The notes under the pieces were generated by a model that saw only the letters and a program-made list of their open reading frames with translations, was not told where the DNA came from and made no database searches. This document shows positions 6,949-12,543 of a DNA stretch of 12,543 bases, in pieces. The stretch is from Burkholderiaceae bacterium (lineage in GTDB: Bacteria > Pseudomonadota > Gammaproteobacteria > Burkholderiales > Burkholderiaceae). The translations under genes and the position numbers were made by a program. The stretch is taken from NCBI GenBank assembly GCA_025057735.1, contig JANWUU010000326.1, positions 1 to 12,543 of the forward strand. Reading direction: 5' to 3'. The first letter of the stretch is position 1. Each line of letters starts with the position of its first letter.

Positions 6949-7749
6949 CTAGATTGCCGGGCGTCCGGCAGCCATCGCGGCGGCCGCCCGCATTGCCGCC
7001 GCCAGGGCCGCATCCGGCTTGCCGGATGCCGCCAGGCGCAAGCGGGCGTGCTCGGCCAGCACGCGCGCGGCGTAACCGCCGTCGTCGGGCAGGTTGCCGG
7101 CGCCGACATACAGCTGCAGGCCCCGCTCGACCGATCCGCCGCGGCGGATGAGGTCGCTTAAAATGGCCGATCCCACCTTGATGTTGGCGATCGGATCGAG
7201 CGCCGCCTGCTCGCCGCCGTGCGCCTCGAATTTTTCCGCATGCAGGCGCGTGCGCACCTGCATCAGGCCTTGGGCGCCCATGGCGCTCTCCGCAAACGGG
7301 TTCAAGCTCGACTCAATGGCGGTGACCGCCAGGATCAGCAGCGGATCGAGGCCCAGTTCCCGCCCCGCCTCGTAGGCGGCTGCCACCACCGGGCGCAGCG
7401 CGCTCTCCGCCACGCGATAGCGCCGTGACAGGTACTGCGCCACGTGCACCTGCGCGGGGTCTGGGCGAGCTGATGCCTCGTCGGTTATGCTGGCGTCAGT
7501 CGCATGGGCCTCGGCAATCGGCGCCGCTTTCTCCAAGGCCGCAAGCAACGCCTCAAATTGTTGCGTGGCAGCGAAACGCAACCGCGTATCGGCAGCCACG
7601 GCCGCGGCACCGATCAGGGTCAACGTGCCAACCAGCGTCACTAAACCCTTCGCGGTGCGCGCCGCCCCATCGGCGATATCCCGCACAGTGATTTGCAAGG
7701 CAGTTAGCGCGCGGGCTGCCCATCGGACCGATCTCGTGGATGTTGACAT
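6949..7749 (-). CDS. Lytic transglycosylase (SLT/goose-lysozyme-like domain), membrane-anchored
   Basis: This predicted periplasmic murein lyase cleaves the MurNAc-GlcNAc bond to leave 1,6-anhydroMurNAc ends. The 266-aa product starts with a basic region and one hydrophobic segment (about 35-53, GLVTLVGTLTLIGAAAVAA). That segment is either an anchor or an uncleaved signal. A variable linker follows. The SLT domain (about 118-250) shows GLDPLLILAVTAIESSLNPF with catalytic E146 and the AMGAQGLMQV motif (156-165). The Ala-rich tail (about 230-266) is low complexity. The start at 7749 is fixed by a strong AAGGAGG five bases upstream. The frame stays open to 7941 but that extension has no homology. 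It is a single-gene unit convergent with the aminotransferase. Confidence 0.9.
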   Translation of the reverse strand: MSTSTRSVRWAARALTALQITVRDIADGAARTAKGLVTLVGTLTLIGAAAVAADTRLRFAATQQFEALLAALEKAAPIAEAHATDASITDEASARPDPAQVHVAQYLSRRYRVAESALRPVVAAAYEAGRELGLDPLLILAVTAIESSLNPFAESAMGAQGLMQVRTRLHAEKFEAHGGEQAALDPIANIKVGSAILSDLIRRGGSVERGLQLYVGAGNLPDDGGYAARVLAEHARLRLAASGKPDAALAAAMRAAAAMAAGRPAI

Positions 7750-7754
7750 ACGTG

Positions 7755-7761
7755 CCTCCTT
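7755..7761 (-). promoter_or_regulatory. Strong Shine-Dalgarno sequence of the lytic transglycosylase gene
   Basis: The minus strand reads AAGGAGG with five bases to the ATG at 7749. It is the best ribosome binding site in the window and rules out the longer open frame that begins at 7941. Confidence 0.8.
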
Positions 7762-7820
7762 ATGTTTGAGCGTCCGCCGGACACTTGATGCCAGCGAGTC
7801 GTCACTCACAGGTTGGTACG

Positions 7821-7853
7821 GGACCGGCGAGCCCACGTGCCACAGGCCGGTCC
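7821..7853. repeat. Perfect 8-bp inverted repeat in the intergenic region
   Basis: GGACCGGC (7821-7828) and GCCGGTCC (7846-7853) are exact reverse complements separated by 17 bases that include CACGTG. It has no T-run on the correct side for either strand, so it is not a classical terminator. It lies 72 to 104 bases upstream of the transglycosylase ATG and could be an operator or a leader hairpin. Confidence 0.45.
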
Positions 7854-8094
7854 ACAAAAAGAGCGGAAACGCCATGAAAACGCAGAGGAATGGCCGGTTA
7901 CCGCCGGTGGCGCACGCGCGCCGCTGCAGCCATTCGCCCACGCCCCGAATGATTCATCGGCACGTGCAGGCAGGGCTTTTCCGAATCCCGCTTACGATTG
8001 GTGCCGACAAATCCCCGCGTCCCGCCCGACGCGTTGTGACCCCGGCGGCTCGAACTGGAAAAACCACCGTGGCCCCATGGTCTTGCTTTGCAAC

Positions 8095-9615
8095 ATGAAG
8101 TATACGGATTTGCGCGATTTCGTCTCCCGACTGGAACAACTGGGTGAGCTGCGCCGCGTCGCTGTACCTGTGTCCCCGGTCCTGGAGATGACAACCCTCT
8201 GCGATCGAGTTCTACGCGCCGGCGGCCCGGCCCTATTGTTTGAAAGGCCGGCCGGTGGCCGGATGCCCGTGCTCGGCAACCTCTTCGGCACACCCCGGCG
8301 GGTGGCGCTTGGCATGGGAGCAGAGTCAGTCGATGCGTTGCGGGACATCGGCGAGCTGCTTGCGCAGCTGCGAGAACCGGAGCCGCCGACGGGCCTGCGG
8401 GATGCGCTCGGGAAAGTCGCGCTGCTGAAAGCCGCCCTCTGGGACATGGCACCGAAGACGGTCGCCTCACCCCCGTGTCAAGAGATCGTCCGCGAGGGCT
8501 CCGAGGTGGATCTGGCGGAGCTGCCGATTCAAACCTGCTGGCCGGGCGATGCCGGCCCGCTGATCACCTGGGGCCTAGTCGTGACGCGGGGCCCGCATAA
8601 GGCGCGGCACAACTTGGGCATTTACCGACAGCAGGTAATCGGGCGTAACAAGCTGATTATGCGCTGGCTGGCGCATCGCGGCGGAGCGCTTGACTTCCGC
8701 GATCACCGCTTGGCGCGGCCGGGGCAGCCGTTCCCGGTGGCGGTAGCTCTCGGCGCCGACCCAGCCACGATGCTGGCTGCAGTCACGCCCATGCCAGACC
8801 AGCTGTCTGAATATCAGTTCGCCGGTCTGCTGCGCGGGGCCCGAACCGAGATCGCCGGCTGCCTGACGCACGACCTGAAAGTGCCGGCGCGGGCGGAAAT
8901 CGTGCTGGAAGGTCACATCCTGCCCGGCGGGGTGGTCGGCGCCACTGATCCGGCGGCGCCCGCTCCGCCCGCGATCGGCTACGAAGTCGCGCTGGAAGGA
9001 CCGTTCGGCGATCACACCGGCTATTACAACGAGCGCGAGTGGTTCCCCGTGTTTACGGTCGAGCGCATCACGATGCGACGCGAGCCCCTTTATCACTCCA
9101 CCTACACGGGCAAGCCGCCCGACGAACCGGCCGTCCTGGGGGTAGCCTTGAACGAGGTGTTCGTGCCGCTGCTGCGGCGTGCGCTGCCGGAGGTGGTGGA
9201 TTTTTACCTGCCGCCGGAGGGGTGCAGCTACCGCGTCGCGGTGGTCTCGATGCGAAAGCAGTACCCGGGCCATGCCCGGCGCGTGATGTTCGGCGTCTGG
9301 AGCATCCTGCGCCAGTTTATGTATACGAAGTTCATCATCGTGGTGGACGATGACATCAACGCGCGCGATTGGAAAGAGGTCATCTGGGCGATCAGCACGC
9401 GGGTCGATCCGGTGCGCGACACGCTGCTGGTGGCCAACACCCCGATCGATTACCTCGATTTCGCCTCGCCGGTGGCCGGTCTGGGCGGCAAGCTCGGCAT
9501 CGATGCGACGAACAAGCTGCCGGGCGAAACGGATCGCCCGTGGGGACGGCCGATCGTGATGGACGAGACCGTCGCGCGCCGCGTCGAGGCGCTGTGCCAG
9601 CAACTGGGTCTATGA
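8095..9615 (+). CDS. ubiD: 4-hydroxy-3-polyprenylbenzoate decarboxylase UbiD
   Basis: This prenylated-FMN-dependent enzyme removes the carboxyl group of 3-polyprenyl-4-hydroxybenzoate in ubiquinone synthesis. It needs cofactor from UbiX, which is not in the window. The 506-aa product starts MKYTDLRDF, the typical UbiD opening. [20 protein letters not shown] (172-191) supplies the metal ligand N173 and cofactor-binding R178. H194 and E239 (LSEY) complete the metal site. [11 protein letters not shown] (301-311) gives E301 and D306, the acid pair of the UbiD (rather than Fdc) branch. A Pro/Ala-rich stretch near 278-298 is longer than in E. coli UbiD. The ATG at 8095 has no Shine-Dalgarno sequence and overlaps the TGA of a possible leader ORF (ATGA). 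The in-frame ATG at 8077 is an alternative. The KTSC gene follows, with its ribosome binding site overlapping the ubiD stop. Confidence 0.95.
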   Translation: MKYTDLRDFVSRLEQLGELRRVAVPVSPVLEMTTLCDRVLRAGGPALLFERPAGGRMPVLGNLFGTPRRVALGMGAESVDALRDIGELLAQLREPEPPTGLRDALGKVALLKAALWDMAPKTVASPPCQEIVREGSEVDLAELPIQTCWPGDAGPLITWGLVVTRGPHKARHNLGIYRQQVIGRNKLIMRWLAHRGGALDFRDHRLARPGQPFPVAVALGADPATMLAAVTPMPDQLSEYQFAGLLRGARTEIAGCLTHDLKVPARAEIVLEGHILPGGVVGATDPAAPAPPAIGYEVALEGPFGDHTGYYNEREWFPVFTVERITMRREPLYHSTYTGKPPDEPAVLGVALNEVFVPLLRRALPEVVDFYLPPEGCSYRVAVVSMRKQYPGHARRVMFGVWSILRQFMYTKFIIVVDDDINARDWKEVIWAISTRVDPVRDTLLVANTPIDYLDFASPVAGLGGKLGIDATNKLPGETDRPWGRPIVMDETVARRVEALCQQLGL

Positions 9616-9625
9616 GGAAACCGTC

Positions 9626-9844
9626 ATGCCGATCGAACGCAAGCCGATTCGCCGCGGCGGCATCCGCTCCGCCGGCTACGACCGCGCCAGCCGCATCCTG
9701 GAAATCGAGTTCGACGACGGCTCCATCGTGCAGCACACCGCCGTCGGCGAGGAAATCGCGCGCCGGTTTTTGAGCTCCTCGTCGCCGGCGAGCGTCTACC
9801 GCGACACCATCCAGGACGAGTACTCGCAGCGCCGCGTGCGCTGA
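9626..9844 (+). CDS. Small KTSC-domain protein
   Basis: This 72-aa protein is almost entirely a KTSC domain, a small all-beta/alpha module of unknown function found alone or at the end of larger proteins. The pattern is visible as GYDRASRILEIEFDDGS (18-34), then a V..E..R.FL helix, and YRDTIQDEYSQRRV (58-71) near the end. It begins ten bases after ubiD. GAGG at 9614-9617 overlaps the ubiD stop codon at a spacing of eight, so the two genes are probably co-transcribed and coupled. It ends one base from the convergent mgtE stop. There is no signal peptide or membrane segment. A link to ubiquinone synthesis is suggested by position only. Confidence 0.8.
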   Translation: MPIERKPIRRGGIRSAGYDRASRILEIEFDDGSIVQHTAVGEEIARRFLSSSSPASVYRDTIQDEYSQRRVR

Positions 9845-9859
9845 ATCAGCGGAAAAACA
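9837..9859. repeat. Second copy of the convergent-stop palindrome element
   Basis: Twenty-one of these 23 bases match 1331-1353. The core is CGCTGA, a single A at 9845, then TCAGCG, a 13-base perfect dyad. It contains the TGA of the KTSC gene and the reverse-strand TGA of mgtE. Unlike the first copy, the dyad extends little beyond the core. Both minus-strand proteins end in FFR-stop, which explains part of the similarity. Confidence 0.55.
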
Positions 9860-11339
9860 GGGTCGCCAGCCCGAGGAAGATGAAAAAGCCGCCGGAGTCG
9901 GTGGAGAAGGTCAGCAGCACCGAACCGCCGATCGCCGGATCGCGCCCGAGCGCGCGCAGCGTCAGCGGCACCGCCAGCCCGACGAGGGCGCCGACCAGCA
10001 TGTTCAGGATCATGGCGAGGAACATCACCGCGCCGAGTTTCCAGGCGTGCGGCGAGTCCATGTACAGCAGGAAGGCGAGGATGCCCGCCACCCCACCCCA
10101 GACCACGCCGTTGGCGACCGCCACCCCGATCTCCTTGTAGATGAGGCGGCGCGCGTTGGCGCCGGTGACCTGCCCGAGCGCGATCGAGCGCACCAGCAGG
10201 GTGAGCGTTTGGTTGCCAGAGTTGCCGGCGATGCCGGCCACGATCGGCATCAGGGCCGCCAGCGCCACCACGCGCTCGATCGTGCTCTCGAAGGCATCGA
10301 TCACGCGGCTGGCGAAAAAGGCCGTGCACATGTTGATCGCCAGCCACAGCCAGCGGTTCTTGGCCGAGTTCCACACCGAGGAGAACAGGTCTTCTTCCTC
10401 GCGCAGGCCGGCGTTGGCCAGATCCCGCTCCTCGCTCTGCTCGCGGATGACGTCCACCACCTCGTCGATGGTCAGGCGGCCAATCAAGCGCCCGTTGGCA
10501 TCGACCACCGGCGCCGACACCAGGTCGTAGCGCTCGAAAGCCTGCGCGGCCTCGTCGATGTCGTCCAGCGGCGACAGGGTCAGGATGTCGGTCTTCATCA
10601 CCTCCGCCACCCGGGTGTCCGGCTCATTGACCAGCAGTCGGTCCAGCGGCAGCGACCCCTTGAGCACGTCGTCGCGGTCGACCACGAACACCTGATCGGT
10701 GTGATCGGGCAGCTCGTCGAAGCGGCGCAGGTAGCGCAGCACCACCTCCAGCGTGACGTCGTCGCGGATCGACACCAGGTCGAAGTCCATGCGGGCGCCG
10801 ACCGAGTCCTCCGGGTAGGACATCGCCGCACGCAGCTGCGCGCGCTCCTCGTTGGTGAGCCCCTGCTTGACCTCCTCGACCACGTCGGCCGGCAGGTCGT
10901 CGGCGAGGGCGGCGATCTCGTCGGTCTCCAGCGTCTCCACCGCCTCGACCAGCTCGTCGCGGTCCATCGAGGCGATCAGCGTCTCGCGCACCGCATCGGA
11001 GACCTCCAGCAGGATCTCGCCGTCGCGATCCGCGCGCACGCATTCCCAAACGACCGCGCGGTCGTCGCGCGGCAGCGCCTCCAGGATGTAGGCGACGTCG
11101 GCCGGATGCAGGCGGTCCAGGATCGCCTTCAGCTCATTGAGGTGTTGGCGATGGACCAAGCTCTCGACCAGGGCCTTGCGTTCCTCGCCCGGCGCGGCCT
11201 CGCGATGCACGAGCGCCTCCACCCGCCGCTGCTTGGCGAGCAACTCCTGCACGCGCGCCAGCGCCCGCTGCGCTTCCTCCGGATCGCGCGCGGGCGTGGC
11301 CGCCGGCGGCGTCTCTGAGCGAACCTCGACCTCGTCCAT
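9846..11339 (-). CDS. mgtE: Magnesium transporter MgtE
   Basis: This is an inner-membrane Mg2+-selective channel gated by cytosolic Mg2+. The 497-aa product has the standard order. After a charged N-terminal region come the superhelical MgtE N domain (about 60-175, starting with the HPADVAYILEALP segment at 78-90), two CBS domains (about 180-305), and a linker helix. Five membrane helices follow (about 330-497). The pore signature PIVAGIAGNSGNQTLTL is at 365-381. The last helix carries TDSGGFFIFLGLATLFF, whose Asp (D481) matches the ion-selectivity Asp of Thermus MgtE. No Shine-Dalgarno sequence precedes the ATG. TACAAT (11349-11354, minus strand) lies so close that the transcript could be nearly leaderless. 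The gene is divergent from the isoaspartate methyltransferase and ends one base from the KTSC gene. Confidence 0.95.
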   Translation of the reverse strand: MDEVEVRSETPPAATPARDPEEAQRALARVQELLAKQRRVEALVHREAAPGEERKALVESLVHRQHLNELKAILDRLHPADVAYILEALPRDDRAVVWECVRADRDGEILLEVSDAVRETLIASMDRDELVEAVETLETDEIAALADDLPADVVEEVKQGLTNEERAQLRAAMSYPEDSVGARMDFDLVSIRDDVTLEVVLRYLRRFDELPDHTDQVFVVDRDDVLKGSLPLDRLLVNEPDTRVAEVMKTDILTLSPLDDIDEAAQAFERYDLVSAPVVDANGRLIGRLTIDEVVDVIREQSEERDLANAGLREEEDLFSSVWNSAKNRWLWLAINMCTAFFASRVIDAFESTIERVVALAALMPIVAGIAGNSGNQTLTLLVRSIALGQVTGANARRLIYKEIGVAVANGVVWGGVAGILAFLLYMDSPHAWKLGAVMFLAMILNMLVGALVGLAVPLTLRALGRDPAIGGSVLLTFSTDSGGFFIFLGLATLFFR

Positions 11340-11348
11340 CGCCGGCCG

Positions 11349-11354
11349 ATTGTA
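11349..11354 (-). promoter_or_regulatory. Possible -10 box of mgtE
   Basis: The minus strand reads TACAAT (five of six to consensus) nine bases before the mgtE ATG. Transcription would then start within a few bases of the start codon. No clear -35 box is seen. The 60-base divergent region is otherwise featureless. Confidence 0.22.
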
Positions 11355-11399
11355 GGCCCCGGTGCGCAGCGGACGCGTGACGCGCTACGCTCGGCGGCG

Positions 11400-12146
11400 A
11401 TGTGTCGCAACCGCCGTCGCCTGCTTGCCGCCCTCGCCGCGCTGCCCGCGGCGCGGCCTTTCCAGGCGGCACGCGCACAGGACGACCACGCGCAACGGCG
11501 CCGCGCGCTGCGACTGGAGGTAGAGCGGCAGATCGAGCGTCTGGCGCCGCAGACCGGCCACGCTCGCCTGTCTGCCTGCGTAGCCCGCGCGTTGGAGCAG
11601 GTGCCGCGGCACCGATTCGTGCCGCCGGAACTGGCGGGGCAGGCCTATGAGAACCGGCCGCTGCCGATCGGTCACGGGCAGACCATCTCGCAGCCGCTGA
11701 TCGTGGCGCTGATGACCGATCTGCTGGCGCCGCAGCCTGACCACCGCGTGCTGGAGATCGGCACCGGCTCCGGCTACCACGCCGCCGTGCTCGCGCAGTG
11801 CGTGGCGCAGGTGTACACGATCGAGATCGTGCCGGCGCTCGCGAAGCGCGCCGCGGCGCTGCTCGCCGAGCTCGGTTACCGCAATATCGAGACCCGTATC
11901 GGCGATGGCTACGCGGGCTGGCCGCAGCAGGCCCCCTTCGATGGCATCGTCGTGACGGCCGCCCCGGAGCACGTGCCGCCGGCCCTGCTGGCGCAGCTTG
12001 CCGCCGGCGGCCGCCTGGTGATCCCAGTGGGCCCGCAGTCGGCGGGTCAGGAGCTGTTGCTGATCCGCAAGGAAGCCGATGGCCGCACCGTCACGCGGCG
12101 CACGATCCCGGTGCGGTTCGTGCCGCTGGTTCGCGGCGATCGGTAA
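11400..12146 (+). CDS. pcm: Protein-L-isoaspartate O-methyltransferase with N-terminal export signal
   Basis: This SAM-dependent repair enzyme methylates abnormal L-isoaspartyl residues in damaged proteins. The 248-aa product has the full PIMT domain (about 38-245). The substrate motif is GHGQTISQP (91-99), the SAM-binding motif I is LEIGTGSGYHAAVLA (118-132), and the late motif is FDGIVVTAAPEHVP (180-193). The ending RFVPLVRGDR is typical. Unlike E. coli Pcm it has about 30 extra N-terminal residues: RNRRRLLAAL, a short hydrophobic stretch, and a possible cut after ARA at 24-26. This looks like a signal peptide, with NRRRLL fitting a loose twin-arginine motif. Exported homologues exist in proteobacteria, but the methyl-donor supply outside the cytoplasm is unclear. 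No good ribosome binding site precedes the ATG, and a start further inside cannot be excluded. It is divergent from mgtE and ends 25 bases from convergent mtgA. Confidence 0.9.
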   Translation: MCRNRRRLLAALAALPAARPFQAARAQDDHAQRRRALRLEVERQIERLAPQTGHARLSACVARALEQVPRHRFVPPELAGQAYENRPLPIGHGQTISQPLIVALMTDLLAPQPDHRVLEIGTGSGYHAAVLAQCVAQVYTIEIVPALAKRAAALLAELGYRNIETRIGDGYAGWPQQAPFDGIVVTAAPEHVPPALLAQLAAGGRLVIPVGPQSAGQELLLIRKEADGRTVTRRTIPVRFVPLVRGDR

Positions 12147-12171
12147 GCGCCGCCGCCGCAACCTTCAGCGG

Positions 12172-12543
12172 CTACGGCACGCGCGCGTGCGGCAGGTGGC
12201 GCAGGATGTCGTCGGTGCGCCGATCCAGGAACGGACCGGAGCGAATGCGGCCGTAGCGCTTCGGGTTGGGCAAGAAGGCCGCCAGCCGCGCCGCCTGCTC
12301 GGGCGCCAGTTGCGCCGCGCCGATGCCGTAATAATGGCGCGCGGCGGCTTCGGCACCGAAGATGCCATCGCCCCATTCGACGACGTTCAGGTACACCTCC
12401 AGGATACGGCGCTTGTCCCAGACGGTCTCCAGCATCGCGGTGATCGCCAGCTCCTGCGCCTTGCGCCAGTAGCTTTTCTCGGGCGACAGAAACAGGTTCT
12501 TGGCCAGTTGCTGCGAAATCGTGCTGCCGCCGCGCGCCGGCCG
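12172..12543 (-). CDS. mtgA: Monofunctional biosynthetic peptidoglycan transglycosylase MtgA (C-terminal part; 5' end outside window)
   Basis: This inner-membrane glycosyltransferase (family GT51) polymerises lipid II into glycan strands without a transpeptidase domain. The visible 123 residues begin RPARGGSTISQQLAKNLFLS, which is motif II of GT51. LEVYLNVVEWGDGIFGAEAA follows, covering motifs IV-V. The product then ends soon after the PNPKRYGRIR segment with no penicillin-binding domain. That short end distinguishes MtgA from bifunctional PBPs. The catalytic Glu of motif I, the membrane anchor and the start lie beyond the right edge. The gene converges on the isoaspartate methyltransferase gene with a 25-base gap that shows no clear terminator. 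Confidence 0.92.
   Translation of the reverse strand, partial: RPARGGSTISQQLAKNLFLSPEKSYWRKAQELAITAMLETVWDKRRILEVYLNVVEWGDGIFGAEAAARHYYGIGAAQLAPEQAARLAAFLPNPKRYGRIRSGPFLDRRTDDILRHLPHARVP

Larger units (their letters stand above)
7750..8094. other. 345-base divergent intergenic region between the lytic transglycosylase gene and ubiD
   Basis: This is the longest gap in the window and must hold the promoters of both divergent genes. I see no convincing -35/-10 pair on either strand. It contains the inverted repeat at 7821-7853, two CACGTG hexamers (7834-7839 and 7961-7966), and a plus-strand 74-codon open frame (7874-8098) overlapping the ubiD start. No RNA gene or terminator with a T-run is apparent. 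Confidence 0.6.

Noticed and set aside
7750..7941. Longer N-terminus for the lytic transglycosylase, including a hydrophobic [14 protein letters not shown] stretch
   Set aside because: A strong AAGGAGG sits just before the ATG at 7749, and the extension has no ribosome binding site of its own. It overlaps the intergenic inverted repeat.
7834..7966. Two CACGTG hexamers as a regulator site pair
   Set aside because: They are 127 bases apart with unlike flanks. A six-base palindrome occurring twice in GC-rich DNA is not significant.
7813..8094. Extension of ubiD to an upstream in-frame start at 7813
   Set aside because: UbiD homology begins at MKYTDLRDF. The upstream 94 codons have no resemblance to the family.
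8575..9603. Minus-strand open frame (342 codons) opposite ubiD
   Set aside because: It is a complementary shadow of ubiD codons. No known motif is seen.
10047..11318. Plus-strand open frame (423 codons) opposite mgtE
   Set aside because: It mirrors mgtE codon positions, and the product is a repetitive Arg/His/Gln/Asp sequence. mgtE on the other strand is unambiguous.
12147..12171. Terminator between the isoaspartate methyltransferase gene and mtgA
   Set aside because: The gap is a GCCGCC run without a stable dyad or T-run.

Overview
The window is compact, GC-rich chromosomal DNA from a proteobacterium. The gene set (malic enzyme fused to a phosphotransacetylase-like domain, proteobacterial UbiD, RsmE, a YidB/DUF937 protein, MtgA, MgtE) best fits a betaproteobacterium or a close high-GC gammaproteobacterium. 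No genus can be assigned from the sequence alone. There are no RNA genes and no CRISPR array. The only mobile element is the last 134 bases of an IS481-family insertion sequence at the left edge.

Layout. Positions 1-140 hold the IS end, abutting a CCTAGG target. Next, on the plus strand, come rsmE (16S rRNA m3U1498 methyltransferase) and a YidB-like gene broken by one extra base. A minus-strand block (1340-5688), transcribed in the order maeB, patatin-like lipase, secreted guanyl-type RNase, barstar, follows with gaps of 6-7 nt or overlaps, so it is probably one operon. The plus-strand class I/II aminotransferase (5781-6944) is divergent from maeB. It converges on a membrane-anchored lytic transglycosylase (6949-7749, minus). 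A 345-base intergenic stretch with a perfect inverted repeat precedes ubiD (ubiquinone pathway decarboxylase) and a coupled small KTSC-domain gene. These converge on mgtE (Mg2+ channel, minus). The plus-strand protein-isoaspartate methyltransferase carries an export signal, and the window ends in the 3' part of mtgA (minus).

How the genes fit together. Most are housekeeping: ribosome modification, C4/C3 carbon flux, amino acid transamination, quinone synthesis, magnesium uptake and cell-wall synthesis or turnover. The clear accessory module is the RNase with its barstar immunity protein. It is translationally linked to a patatin-like phospholipase and sits downstream of a central-metabolism gene.

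Points most worth a second look: (1) a 23-base element identical at 21 positions at two unrelated convergent gene junctions, with a palindrome covering both stop codons each time; (2) the patatin-RNase-barstar arrangement; (3) the IS481 end, whose transposase stop codon appears to come from the target site and which lies 10 bases upstream of the rsmE start; (4) an isoaspartate methyltransferase with a twin-arginine-like signal; (5) the single-base frameshift in the YidB gene; (6) a possible short leader ORF overlapping the ubiD start by ATGA.
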